Source of the DNA: an uncultured Verrucomicrobiales bacterium
GTDB taxonomy: Bacteria > Verrucomicrobiota > Verrucomicrobiia > Verrucomicrobiales > DEV007
Length of the DNA stretch: 64,000 bases
Direction: 5' to 3'
Assembly (NCBI GenBank): GCA_943789025.1
Contig: CALSSN010000009.1
Span: 99,235-163,234, forward strand
In this document: in pieces, positions 1 to 8,293 of the stretch
Position numbering within the stretch: the stretch's first letter is position 1
Layout: every line of letters starts with the position of its first letter
Position numbers and translations under genes: made by a program
The notes under the pieces: model-generated
What the model saw: the letters and a program-made list of their open reading frames with translations, nothing else
The model's database searches: none
What the model was told of the DNA's origin: nothing

Positions 1-60
1 TAATCTACAAAACGAGAGTTGAGACGATTATCGTAGCGACCACCCCAAAATAGAGAACCC

Positions 61-255
61 ATGAGAAAAGCAATTATAGTCGCGCTGGATGTCAATGCGC
101 TTGCTGGAAGGAAGAAGGAGCAAGCTTCTGGAAATGCGCTCAATGAACTAAACCAGTATCTAGATGAGGGTTGGAAGGTACACAATTCCATTCCCATGAG
201 CGGGACTGGACATGGACTCCAATCTGTCACTATCGTCATTTTGGAAAAGGACTGA
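61..255 (+). CDS. Small integron-cassette protein, unknown, DUF4177-like
   Basis: This 64-residue soluble protein has no signal peptide or membrane segment. The pattern (hydrophobic strand, LNELNQYLDEGWKV, then a C-terminal VTIVILEKD strand) resembles the small DUF4177-type fold, in which a conserved Gly-Trp follows a helix and the chain ends in a hydrophobic strand before a basic or acidic tail. That similarity is judged by eye. The gene ends 65 bp before a complete attC site (321-446), so it is the cargo of an integron cassette whose left boundary lies outside or at the edge of the window. Function is unknown. Confidence 0.6.
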   Translation: MRKAIIVALDVNALAGRKKEQASGNALNELNQYLDEGWKVHNSIPMSGTGHGLQSVTIVILEKD

Positions 256-320
256 AGCGATTCGTATGAGCTCCCTGACAAATGCTGACCGTGCCGATCG
301 GCCTCTCCGATAAACAAGAT

Positions 321-446
321 GCCGAACAAGGCGTGGCTACCAACAGGCTGCCCACCGCGAGGCGAAAGCGACATGACAATTCAACCATCAACCGTGAAAT
401 CGGAGCGCGCTCCCAGGCAGCCTGTGGCAGCACTCATTCGTTCGGC
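321..446 (+). other. Integron attC site 1
   Basis: The 126-bp element begins with GCCGAAC (321-327) and ends with the inverted partner GTTCGGC (440-446). The inner arms are also imperfectly complementary: CAACAGGCTGCC on the left against GGCAGCCTGTGG on the right. This gives the long imperfect hairpin typical of attC sites. The apical part contains CATTCAACCATCAACC-like sequence (TTCAACCATCAACCG), which recurs in attC2. The recombination point should be inside the terminal GTTCGGC triplet GTT. Confidence 0.8.
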
Positions 447-516
447 ATAAAAATTCACGACGATTTCATCCCGCCTTCATACTGATTTCACATATGAGTG
501 ACACCGTTCAACCGAT

Positions 517-852
517 ATGAACCAAACAACATCTAATCTAACATATCCCCAGAAAGGGATCACCTCCATTGCGCATTTTCTCTTTATGGGAACCGGAATT
601 TACGCGCTTGCCTGTGCTCCCGCGATTCTTCTCGCTGAACGGCTCGGTTGGTCGCAGTCTTTTTTTCACGCTACCCAACTCGTCGCTACGATTCTATGCG
701 TTCCTGCCGCCGCCTGTTTTCTCTTAAATACGCGAGGGTTGCGTTTTAATTGGGCACGCTGTTTTGCGTTTGTCGCCTGCGTATTGTCTGGCCTCTGGTT
801 GGCGTTTGTTCTTCATGTTTTTCTGACTCTGGATTTCAGCGCGATGGACTGA
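517..852 (+). CDS. Small integral membrane protein (integron cassette)
   Basis: The product has 111 residues with three clear hydrophobic segments, at about residues 20-41, 50-70 and 80-105, and short polar loops. The start ATG at 517 follows a weak leader, and no strong Shine-Dalgarno sequence is seen. The gene lies between attC1 and attC2 and is therefore the single cargo of one complete cassette (about 441-1028). I do not recognise the family. Cassette membrane proteins of this size are common and mostly uncharacterised. Confidence 0.65.
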   Translation: MNQTTSNLTYPQKGITSIAHFLFMGTGIYALACAPAILLAERLGWSQSFFHATQLVATILCVPAAACFLLNTRGLRFNWARCFAFVACVLSGLWLAFVLHVFLTLDFSAMD

Positions 853-909
853 AGGGAAAAGCTGGGTCGACGACCTATCCCTGATCAACCCGCGATCAAG
901 AAAACAATA

Positions 910-1034
910 GCCGAACAAGGCGTCGATCCTAACGCCTGACCCGCTGCGAGTTCAACCCGTCATGACCATTCAACCATCAACCAAGAAGTCGGAGCACGCC
1001 CTCGGTCAGGCGTAGGATGACTTGGACGTTCGGC
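910..1034 (+). other. Integron attC site 2
   Basis: The 125-bp imperfect palindrome starts with GCCGAAC (910-916) and ends with GTTCGGC (1028-1034). The inner arms ATCCTAACGCCTGACC and GGTCAGGCGTAGGAT are complementary apart from one extra base. The apical segment shares the string CATTCAACCATCAACC with attC1, so both sites belong to one array with a host-typical attC family. Confidence 0.82.
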
Positions 1035-1063
1035 AAACAAGAATGGGCCCCGCAAAAATTGCC

Positions 1064-1480
1064 ATGAGACGAAACCGCGATCTGCCGCTAGCCCTCGCTA
1101 CAATTTTCCTGACTCTCCTGTTGGGCGGATGCCAGACTCCGGATCAGGTATTCTCAGGGTTCCTATCGGTCGGTAACGAAGGCAGCGAGACCATATGGGT
1201 AGATCGTACAAAAGGCCTTCAGAACGAGATTACCGCGGGCCGAATCGGCGCCCTGCCCAAGCATACCTACAAATACTTGCCGCTTGGAAGAATGCCCTTG
1301 CCGAACAGCCTCACGATCTATTGGCGAGAAGCCGATGGAGGAGATGTCAGAAGCTCAGTCCTGAACTTGGCGGATTTCCAGCCAACAGAGCGATGGATGC
1401 CATTGGTTCTAAGCTACAAGAACGGGGCATGGGAAGCGACATTGGTAAAGGAGCGATCTCCAGTATGGTCTCTGGATTAG
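1064..1480 (+). CDS. Putative lipoprotein (integron cassette)
   Basis: The protein has 138 residues with a classic lipoprotein signal: basic start, hydrophobic core, then lipobox L-G-G-C with the cysteine at residue 23. Upstream in-frame starts exist at 1043 and at a TTG at 1022, but the latter lies inside attC2. The ATG at 1064 gives the best signal peptide. The mature part contains a Trp-rich beta-strand pattern (SETIWVDRTKG, LTIYWREADGG). It sits directly after attC2 and is followed by a truncated attC-like sequence, so it is the last recognisable cassette. Function is unknown. Confidence 0.65.
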   Translation: MRRNRDLPLALATIFLTLLLGGCQTPDQVFSGFLSVGNEGSETIWVDRTKGLQNEITAGRIGALPKHTYKYLPLGRMPLPNSLTIYWREADGGDVRSSVLNLADFQPTERWMPLVLSYKNGAWEATLVKERSPVWSLD

Positions 1481-1496
1481 CGAGGAGGCACGCCAT

Positions 1497-1520
1497 GCCG
1501 AACAAGCGGATACAGACCAA
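1497..1520 (+). other. Truncated attC left arm
   Basis: GCCGAACAAGCG at 1497 matches the left arm of attC1 and attC2 (GCCGAACAAGGCG), at the expected distance after the lipoprotein gene. No complementary GTTCGGC arm follows before the next gene. This looks like the broken end of the cassette array. Confidence 0.5.
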
Positions 1521-1562
1521 AGCACATGGACCCCGTCCACAAAAACTGACACACTGGATAGC

Positions 1563-2609
1563 ATGAGAATACTACTGATCCTGATTGCCATGACATCCTG
1601 CCTTGCTGCTGAGGTTACCAGCGATGTCGTGGAGAACGACCGCTCGATCACCAGGATCGCCTTTGGTTCCTGCTACAACCCGCATAAGAAAACAACCCCG
1701 ATCTTCGACGCGATACTGCAACACGAACCCGATATCTTTATCTTCCTGGGCGACAACATCTACGGCGACACGGAAGACATGAACCTGCTGAAGACGAGAT
1801 ACCGGAAACTCGGTGCCGTCGAAGGCTACCAGAAATTACGCAGGCAGGCGCAGATACTCGCCACCTGGGATGACCACGATTACGGAGTCAATGATGGCGG
1901 AAAATCCTATCCTAAGCGCGAGGAGTCCCAGCAGGTGTTCCTCGATTTCTTCGGCGACCCGGAGTCCTCGGTAAGACGCACCAGGCCGGGGATCTACACC
2001 TCTTACTCGTTTGGAGAACCGGGCAGGAGGGTTCAGATCATCCTGCTCGACACCCGCTACTTCCGGGATGAACTCCCTCGTAACGAGGAACTATCGGGGT
2101 CCGGCAAGGTCGGCTGGTACACCCCGACCACGGACACCACCAGGACGTTGCTGGGTGATACGCAGTGGCAGTGGCTGGAGAAACAACTGCAGGTCGAGGC
2201 GGATGTCAGGATCATCGCCTCCAGCATCCAGGTTCTCGCCCATGAAAAAGGCATGGAGAACTGGGGCAACGTGCCCCACGAACAGCAACGGCTCTTCGAC
2301 TTGCTACAACAACACAAGGCCAACCATACCGTTATGATCTCAGGAGACGTCCACTACACCGAGTTGTCGAAGGTCATGCTCGGTGACTACCCGCTCTATG
2401 ACCTGACCAGCAGCGGAATGTCGCACGCCAACACACGCTGGGCAAAGGCCCCCAACTCGTTCCGGGTCGGCCAATCCCATGGTGAGATCAATGCCGGGCT
2501 CATCGAGATTGACTGGGCAAAGCAGTCCCTGACCCTCAATGCCATCAACGGGGAGGGCAGCAAGTTGATCGAGCACCCGCTGGAGTTCACTGCGCTGGAG
2601 TTCGATTAG
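1563..2609 (+). CDS. PhoD-like metallophosphatase, secreted
   Basis: The 348-residue protein has a short N-terminal signal sequence ending near residue 16. Its alkaline phosphatase D-type metallophosphoesterase domain shows FGSCYNP near residue 34, LGDNIYGD with the bridging aspartate, WDDHDYG, and a late ISGDVHYTE metal-binding histidine motif. PhoD-family enzymes hydrolyse phosphomono- or diesters outside the cytoplasm using Fe/Ca-type metal centres. The protein is shorter than Bacillus PhoD and resembles the compact phosphodiesterase-like branch. It has no operon partner and starts about 60 bp after the end of the integron array. Confidence 0.85.
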   Translation: MRILLILIAMTSCLAAEVTSDVVENDRSITRIAFGSCYNPHKKTTPIFDAILQHEPDIFIFLGDNIYGDTEDMNLLKTRYRKLGAVEGYQKLRRQAQILATWDDHDYGVNDGGKSYPKREESQQVFLDFFGDPESSVRRTRPGIYTSYSFGEPGRRVQIILLDTRYFRDELPRNEELSGSGKVGWYTPTTDTTRTLLGDTQWQWLEKQLQVEADVRIIASSIQVLAHEKGMENWGNVPHEQQRLFDLLQQHKANHTVMISGDVHYTELSKVMLGDYPLYDLTSSGMSHANTRWAKAPNSFRVGQSHGEINAGLIEIDWAKQSLTLNAINGEGSKLIEHPLEFTALEFD

Positions 2610-2709
2610 CCATCAACAACGGGACCAGGCAGAGCGCCGGGGTAAGCATGAGCAGGTGGCTTCTCGCAATGAAGCAGGCGGTCCGGGCACACCGCACTCC
2701 CCGAGCACT

Positions 2710-3033
2710 TCAGGGTTGCCCACGTTTTGGGCTGTGATCCTTGCGGGTGGCGAACGTCGCCCCGATCCAGAGGATGCCGCCCACTGCGACCAGTGCGGCG
2801 CCGACCGGGGCCAGGTAGAAGAGCAGCACCGCGCTGAGCAGCCCGAGCGGGTGCATGTCGGTCGGCGGGACGATCCACTCGTAGATGAATGTGATCAGCA
2901 GAGAGCATGCAGTCAGCCCGATGAGTGCCCCCCCGAGCCAGCAGGTCAAGATGGCCAGCCGGAGAATCCAATCCGAGCTGGTTTTTCTTCCCTCCACAGG
3001 TGTCCCGCCGGTTGCCACCATTAGCCTGACCAT
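2710..3033 (-). CDS. Small membrane protein, unknown
   Basis: On the minus strand, a start at 3033 (alternative ATG at 3021) gives about 107 residues. There are two strong hydrophobic stretches, AILTCWLGGALIGLTACSLL and a second beginning LGLLSAVLLFYL, the latter continuing into GILWIGATF; the whole may form three short membrane spans. The ORF extends upstream to 3222, but that part is Arg-rich and overlaps the leader of the opposite gene, so the shorter form is preferred. It is divergently arranged with the FG-GAP gene. I do not recognise a family. Confidence 0.55.
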   Translation of the reverse strand: MVRLMVATGGTPVEGRKTSSDWILRLAILTCWLGGALIGLTACSLLITFIYEWIVPPTDMHPLGLLSAVLLFYLAPVGAALVAVGGILWIGATFATRKDHSPKRGQP

Positions 3034-3166
3034 AGTCCGACCCGACCTGCCTGGCAATCTGCCCGCATAGCGCTCAGCTGCCCGCGCCCCTGAAGAGCGC
3101 GCACCAATGATTGACCCGCATGGCCTCCCCGGGGTATTAATCAGGTGGCATACCACCCGGCAAGTG

Positions 3167-4241
3167 ATGAAAACTCTTTTCCATAAAGCATCCTCCCGCC
3201 GCCGGCTCACCCGTGCTTTCACCCTGCCGCTGGCGCTGACCTGGATCCTGATCGCCAGCCCGCTCCAGGCTGCCGCACCCGCCGGCTTTGCCGAACCGGT
3301 CCGCCTGCGGGCCGGGGATGGCTACGTGAAAACCGAGAGACCCGGCTACGCGTCACCCTGCCTCGCGGACGTCGACGGCGATGGTGTCACCGAACTGCTG
3401 GTAGGCCAGTTCATGCGGGGCAAGATCCGTATCTACGAACCGGTGGCCGACGACCCGTCTAATACCCGCTATGATGAGGGACGCTGGCTGGAGGCGGATG
3501 GGAAAGTCGCCGAGGTTCCCGGTGTCTGGTGATGCACCAGTTCGACGCCACAGTTTGTGGACGTCACCGGGGACGGCATCGCGGACATCATCTCGGGCGA
3601 CTACGTGGCCGATGCGGAACGCAAGCAGGGCCTCGCCTACCAGTATGTGATCGCTGGCAAACCCGACGGCAGCTATGCCAGGGCGACACCGATCAAGGCA
3701 GCAGACGGCAAGCCACTGGTCCTGCCCGGAATCACCGGCAAGGACCGCTACGACCTTTCCAGCATCTGCAGCCACCCTTTCGCCTGCGACTGGGACGGGG
3801 ACGGGGAACCTCGACCTGCTGATTGGCAACTTCCAGGGCACCTTCTACCTCGCGGAAAATACCGGCAGTGCCGAAGTGCCGTCGTGGAAGGCGCAAGGCG
3901 AATGGATCCAGGGCGGTGACGAAAAGCTGCTCGGTCTCGGCCAGCCGAGGATCTACCACAGCGCCCCCTTCGTCATCGACTGGGATGGCGACGGGGATCT
4001 CGACATCATCAGCGGTGACTCCAATGGCGGCGTCTACTGGGCAGAGAATTCAGGCACGCGCGAGGCACCAGTGTTCGGCGACTTCCAGGAACTGGTCGCG
4101 AAGCCGAAGCAGGCGGACCTGAGCCGTCATATCGACACCGAGGACCAGGTCATTCCCGGAAAGGCCACGCGTGTCCGCACCCCCTCCAACCCCGACCGCC
4201 AGACGCCGCGGGAGGAACGGGTTGAAAAAGGAAATTCCTAG
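3167..4241 (+). pseudogene. Secreted FG-GAP/VCBS repeat protein, disrupted
   Basis: A signal peptide (start 3167, cleavage near APLQAAA-type residues) is followed by repeated calcium-binding-like blades: DVDGDGVTELL, DVTGDGIADIIS, DWDGDG-LDLL and DWDGDGDLDIIS. The reading frame is closed by an in-frame TGA at 3530-3532, after which the same frame continues with PQFVDVTGDG. It then shifts by one base in a GGGG run at 3803-3806, where removing one G restores GDGNLDLLIG. The protein ends in a charged tail just before the IS110 element and may be truncated by it. It is a beta-propeller-type surface protein in origin, now probably non-functional unless the changes are sequencing errors. Confidence 0.75.
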
Positions 4242-4251
4242 CAGCCCCCCT

Positions 4252-4267
4252 CCCGGGCGCGCCCGGG
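4252..4267. repeat. Perfect 16-bp GC palindrome
   Basis: CCCGGGCGCGCCCGGG is a perfect palindrome 10 bp downstream of the FG-GAP stop codon and within the presumed left end of the IS110 element. It could be a terminator stem or part of the element end. There is no T-run after it. Confidence 0.5.
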
Positions 4268-4527
4268 GAAAGACATCGATGAAACTTCCTTGATGGGCGT
4301 TCGGCCATCAGGCACGCTGTCGGTGCATCCTGCTGCGAGGCAAGCAATACACCGACTTTACAGTGGTGCTCCTCGAGCCCGTCTAGCAGCTTGGTGCCGG
4401 AGGCCGTGCGTGAAGTCATTGGTGGCGAGCCTGGCACAAGCCAGGCCGACCCCGCATAAGAGAATACTCATGCTTTTGCCCCTCCGGGCCGCCGCAGTCA
4501 GGATGCACAACCCAGACCCACCGCATC
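4268..4527 (+). ncRNA. Candidate IS110 bridge-RNA region (left end)
   Basis: This is about 260 bp of non-coding, structured DNA immediately upstream of an IS110-family transposase. It contains a perfect hairpin, GCCTGGC-ACAA-GCCAGGC, at 4429-4446. In IS110-group elements such as IS621 the non-coding left end encodes the bridge RNA that pairs with target and donor DNA. Here the right end is only about 40 bp, so the left side is the only place such an RNA could be. The location is inferred from family knowledge and not proven from sequence. Confidence 0.4.
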
Positions 4528-5892
4528 ATGACCAGAAAGACCAACCGCAAGCGCAAAAAGAAATCCGCGTCGAAATCGCCAGCCCCCGCTACCAAGATGA
4601 ACCCCGACGCCGCCGGCATCGACCTCGGGGCCACGGTCCACTACGTGGCGGTGCCCGCGGATCGCGACCCGCAGCCGGTGCGCCACTTCGGAACCCTCAC
4701 CGAGGATCTCCAGGCACTGGCAGATTGGCTCGGAGCCTGTGAGATCACCACCGTAGCGATGGAGGCCACCGGGGTCTACTGGATCCCGCTTTTCCAGATC
4801 CTGGAGGGCCGCGGCTTCGAGGTCTGCCTGGTCAACGCGCGCCATGTCAAGAACGTGCCAGGGCGCAAGAGTGACGTGCAGGACTGCCAGTGGCTGCAGT
4901 ACCTGCACAGCGTGGGATTGCTCAACGCATCCTTCCGGCCGCCCGCCGCAATCTGCGCGGTGCGTTCCCTGATGCGCCACCGCGAGAGCCTCATGCGCAC
5001 CAGCTGCGACCACCTCCTGCGCGTCCAAAAGGCGCTCGATCAGATGAACGTGCAGCTGCACCACGCCGTCACCGACATCACCGGGGTCACCGGCCTCGCG
5101 ATCCTCGACGCAATCGTGGCGGGCGAGCGCGACGCCAGGGTGCTCGCCGGCCACCGCGACCCCCGCTGCAAGAAGAGCCAGGCCCAGATCGCCAAGGCGC
5201 TGCTGGGCGACTGGCGCGAGGAGCACCTCTTCACCCTGTGCCAGTCCCTCAAGGCGTGGCGCTTCCACCAGCAGCTCATGGGCGAGTGCGAACAACAGAT
5301 CGACAAACACATGGGTTCTCTGGAAGATCGCAGCGACGGACCGCCCCCGCCGTCGGTCAAAAAGAGCATCAAGCCGCCAGAGCAACCGATGCGTCAGCAC
5401 CTCTTCTCCAAGTTCGGGGTCGACCTGACCGCCGTCGAAGGCGTGAGCATCCAGACATCCCTGGCATTCCTCGCAGAAGTAGGCACCGACGTGGGCAAGT
5501 TCGCCACCGCCGAACACTTCGCCTCGTGGCTGGGCCTGTGCCCCGACAACCGCATCACCGGCGGGCGCACCCACGCGGCCCACACCCGCAAGGTCAGCAA
5601 CCGTCTCGCCACCGCCCTTCGCATGGCCGCCCAGTCGTTCCATCGGTCGAAGTCCTCGCTAGGCGACTGGTTCCGCCGCATCCGCGCCAAGCTCGGGACC
5701 AAAGCCGCCGTCACCGCCGCCGCACACAAACTGGCCCGCATCCTCTACGCCATGGTAAAACACCGCACCCCCTTCGACCCCGACCGCATCGGCAACCCCG
5801 AGCAGGCCCGCGCAAGAAAAGAACGCTTCCTGCGCCGCCAGGCAGAGCAACTCGGGTTCGCCTTGACTCCCGTGGAGGGGGAAGTTTCATAA
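4528..5892 (+). CDS. IS110-family transposase
   Basis: The 454-residue DEDD recombinase has an N-terminal RuvC-like domain with GIDLGA (first Asp), MEATGVYW (Glu) and SDVQDCQW (two Asp). A coiled middle region follows, then the C-terminal Tnp domain around residues 300-370 with AVEGVSIQTSLAFLAEVG, FASWLGLCPDNRITGG and a following conserved Ser-rich stretch. It is longer than many IS110 enzymes (about 330-400) because of a basic N-terminal tail and a Pro-rich insertion near residue 275. The reading frame is intact. The high GC content contrasts with the following gene. No inverted repeats are expected for this family and none were found. Confidence 0.9.
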   Translation: MTRKTNRKRKKKSASKSPAPATKMNPDAAGIDLGATVHYVAVPADRDPQPVRHFGTLTEDLQALADWLGACEITTVAMEATGVYWIPLFQILEGRGFEVCLVNARHVKNVPGRKSDVQDCQWLQYLHSVGLLNASFRPPAAICAVRSLMRHRESLMRTSCDHLLRVQKALDQMNVQLHHAVTDITGVTGLAILDAIVAGERDARVLAGHRDPRCKKSQAQIAKALLGDWREEHLFTLCQSLKAWRFHQQLMGECEQQIDKHMGSLEDRSDGPPPPSVKKSIKPPEQPMRQHLFSKFGVDLTAVEGVSIQTSLAFLAEVGTDVGKFATAEHFASWLGLCPDNRITGGRTHAAHTRKVSNRLATALRMAAQSFHRSKSSLGDWFRRIRAKLGTKAAVTAAAHKLARILYAMVKHRTPFDPDRIGNPEQARARKERFLRRQAEQLGFALTPVEGEVS

Positions 5893-5932
5893 GAGAGAGA
5901 GCCAATGACGAGGCTTTGAAATTTTCCCAATC

Positions 5933-6709
5933 ATGATTCAAATAGCGGCCCCTTCGACGGCATTTCTTCTCGCATTGTTTTTACGCCGTGCCGAGGTGAT
6001 TTGCGACGTGGGCTCGTGTGATGGGGATGCCGCCAGGCGGTTCAAGCGATGGTTTCCAAAGTCGAGAGTGGTGGCTTTTGAGGCTAACCCCGATAACGCG
6101 GCGTTAATCGCACGCCGGGAACAGGAGTCTCCGTTGGGTATCGAGCTCCGGCATCATGCGGTCTGGAATAAAAATCAGACTTTGACCTTCAACATCGAAC
6201 AAGTGCCCGCCGGCGAAGAGTGGCGGCAAGGCAGCAGTTCCTTACTCCAGAAACAAAATGACAGTTTATTGGACCGAGTTGTGGAGGTTCAAGCCCATCG
6301 TCTTGACGAAGTAATTGATGACCTTTCCGAAAAGGATCGTATCGCTCTTTGGATGGATGTTGAAGGAGTTGCCTATGAAGTCCTGGAAGGCCTCGAAGGT
6401 ATAGCTCGCCGGATTACGGTCATTAATGTGGAAGTCGAGCTTGAGGCGGTCTGGGAGGGACAGCGACTAAAGACAGATATTGTGGTCTTGATGGATCGGC
6501 TAGGATTCGAGTGCATCATGGCAAGCCCTCCATCCGGGTCACAGCAGGACCTGCTCTTTGTGAACCGACGAAATTTCCTCCGAACCGGATTTGGTCTTCG
6601 CGCGTTCCAAATTCTGTCGCTTGCTGCTGTGACGCCTCAGCCTAAATCAGACAAAACCCGATTGCCTGCTATTGAGTTCCTGACCACCATCAGGAACCAC
6701 AATGACTAA
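5933..6709 (+). pseudogene. FkbM-family methyltransferase, 3' end replaced by IS3
   Basis: The product has a SAM-binding core: VICDVGSCDGDAARRF (motif I), VVAFEANPDN, and WMDVEGVAYEVLEGL typical of FkbM-type O-methyltransferases acting on sugars or natural products. The last about 26 residues are read from the left end of an IS3 element inserted at 6628. Joining 6627 to 8024, across the element and one copy of the 4-bp target duplication, restores an ORF ending at 8096 with the tail AAAKAHSALLPLLLWRNRR. The original protein was therefore about 255 residues. The current 258-residue chimera retains the catalytic core, so activity is possible. The IS110 element lies directly upstream and may have removed its promoter. 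Confidence 0.8.
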
Positions 6710-7010
6710 AAGAAAAAGACGACAGTTCAGCGCGGAGGAAAAAGTCAGAATCCTCCGCCTCCACCTCCTCGAAGGCACCCCCGTCAGCGAGGTCTGCGCC
6801 TCTCAGGAAATCAGCCCAACCCTCTTCTACCAGTGGCAGAAGACCCTTTTCGAGGAAGGGGCTGCCGCCTTTGATCGCGCACGCAGACGCCCCGACCCGA
6901 AGGATCGTGAGATCGGCCAGCTTAAAGAGGAGCTCACTCGCAAGGTGGCCGTCATCGGCGAGCTTGCACAGGAGCTGGTAGAGGCAAAAAAGCCACTTGG
7001 GGGATCGTGA
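6702..7010 (+). CDS. IS3 OrfA, DNA-binding transposase subunit
   Basis: The 102-residue protein has a basic start (TKRKRRQFSAEEKVRILR), a helix-turn-helix (GTPVSEVCASQEISPTLFYQWQ) and a C-terminal coiled coil with leucine spacing. It ends at TGA 7008-7010, overlapping the OrfB GTG start. Near its end the A AAA AAG heptamer would let ribosomes shift into the OrfB frame. Family-wise, OrfA alone regulates transposition, whereas the OrfAB fusion is the active transposase. Confidence 0.9.
   Translation: MTKRKRRQFSAEEKVRILRLHLLEGTPVSEVCASQEISPTLFYQWQKTLFEEGAAAFDRARRRPDPKDREIGQLKEELTRKVAVIGELAQELVEAKKPLGGS
6986..6992 (+). promoter_or_regulatory. Programmed -1 frameshift heptamer
   Basis: A AAA AAG is positioned in the OrfA frame as GCA-AAA-AAG, exactly the X XXY YYZ arrangement. 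The -1 frame is open from here through the OrfB GTG at 7007, so slippage yields an OrfAB fusion as in other IS3 elements. Confidence 0.85.
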
Positions 7011-7984
7011 AGGGACGCTGGGTCGAGCCCGATCTGCGCGACGAGGTCGTCGACAGGATCGAGGCCTGGCACACTCTCACCGCGATCCCCCGCACTTCCT
7101 TGCTTTCCTGGGCCGCCATTCGGCGTGCCACCTACTACGACTGGAGCGGCCGTCAGGGCTTGGCCAACCGACATAACCCGCCGCCCCACCAGTCCCACTG
7201 GACTCTGCCGCAGGAGCGGGAGGCCGTGCTCACGTATGCCCGGGAGCACCCCGGCGAGGGCTACCGCAGGCTGACCTACATGATGATCGATGCCGACGTA
7301 GCTTACCTCTCGCCCGCGACCGCCTACCGCATCCTTTCCGGTGAGGGGATGCTCGGGCGGCCGCCGAAACCCTCGAAGAAAGGCACCGGCTTCCACCAGC
7401 CTTCGGCGGCTCACCGGCACTGGCATATCGACTTCACCTACCTCAACTTGTCGGGAACTTTTCATTTCCTCTGCGCCATCCTCGATGGCTACAGCCGAGC
7501 CATCCTCTCCTGGGACATCGCCCCCACGATGACCTCTGAGGACGCACAGATCGTCCTCCAGCGAGCCCGCGAGGCCTTTCCCGATGCCCGCCCGAGGGTC
7601 ATAAGCGACAACGGCAAGCAGTTCGTGGGACGGGAGTTTACCAGCCTTCTGAAAACAGCCGACTTCACCCGGGCTACCACCTCACCTTACTATCCCCAGT
7701 CCAACGGCAAGATCGAGCGCTTCAACGGCAGCCTCAAAAATGAGTGCATCTACCCCACCACCCCGCTCACCCTGGAAGATGCCAAGCGGGTCGTCTCAGG
7801 CTATGTCGACCATTACAACAACGTCCGTCTACACTCAGCCATCGGCTACGTCCCGCCCGCAGCCGTCCTCGAAGGGCGCCGGGACGCCATTCACGAACAG
7901 CGGGACAAAAAGCTTGCCAAAGCTCGACTCCATAGGATAGAAATCTCAGACAACAAGAACCTTCAGGACTCAATAGCAGCGTAG
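7007..7984 (+). CDS. IS3 OrfB, DDE transposase
   Basis: The product has 325 residues with an rve integrase core: HWHIDFTYL (first Asp), VISDNGKQFVG (second Asp), and SPYYPQSNGKIERFNGSLKNE (catalytic Glu). The C-terminal segment carries YVDHYNNVRLHSAIGYVPP. The protein is intact. It starts with GTG at 7007 if translated alone but is probably made mainly as an OrfAB fusion. The last 70 residues recur, about 90 percent identical, in the relic at 8763-8961. Confidence 0.92.
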   Translation: MKGRWVEPDLRDEVVDRIEAWHTLTAIPRTSLLSWAAIRRATYYDWSGRQGLANRHNPPPHQSHWTLPQEREAVLTYAREHPGEGYRRLTYMMIDADVAYLSPATAYRILSGEGMLGRPPKPSKKGTGFHQPSAAHRHWHIDFTYLNLSGTFHFLCAILDGYSRAILSWDIAPTMTSEDAQIVLQRAREAFPDARPRVISDNGKQFVGREFTSLLKTADFTRATTSPYYPQSNGKIERFNGSLKNECIYPTTPLTLEDAKRVVSGYVDHYNNVRLHSAIGYVPPAAVLEGRRDAIHEQRDKKLAKARLHRIEISDNKNLQDSIAA

Positions 7985-8293
7985 CCTTGCCTTTGTCCGA
8001 TTCAGGGTGAACCAGTACACTGCTGCCAAAGCGCATTCTGCCCTTCTTCCCCTCTTACTTTGGAGAAATCGACGGATCTCTACTGCCAAGAAATAGATTT
8101 GCGGTGACGAATATTTGATCTCGAAGGAGAGAAGTGGTGCCGCTAAACGGAGCCACTTGCCTGTTGACGAATTGAAGCTGTTCTTGGTGGCGAAAACCAC
8201 AGAGAACAAAACCAATGAAACGAAAAAGAAGGCACCTGAGGTAAGCGTCACATAATTGGCCTCCTTCCGCAGTGAGGCGATCTCGCGGAGTAT

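Larger units (their letters stand above)
6628..8019 (+). mobile_element. IS3-family insertion sequence, complete
   Basis: This is a 1392-bp element. The right end, read inward, is TGTACTGGTTCACCCTGAAT followed by CGGACAAA. The left end at 6628 is TGTGACGCCTCAGCCTAAAT followed by CAGACAAA; 18 of 28 positions match, and both begin with TGT. Flanking CTGC at 6624-6627 and 8020-8023 is a perfect 4-bp target duplication. It carries orfA and orfB with a programmed-frameshift signal. A 232-bp relic of a close relative lies at 8763-8994. Confidence 0.88.

Noticed and set aside
282..485. ORF of 67 codons over attC1
   Set aside because: It runs through the attC palindrome and into the next cassette; integron recombination sites are not coding.
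4498..5643. Long minus-strand ORF (381 codons) opposite the IS110 transposase
   Set aside because: It is an antisense shadow in high-GC DNA. The plus strand encodes a complete DEDD transposase with all motifs, and the minus frame has no recognisable domain.
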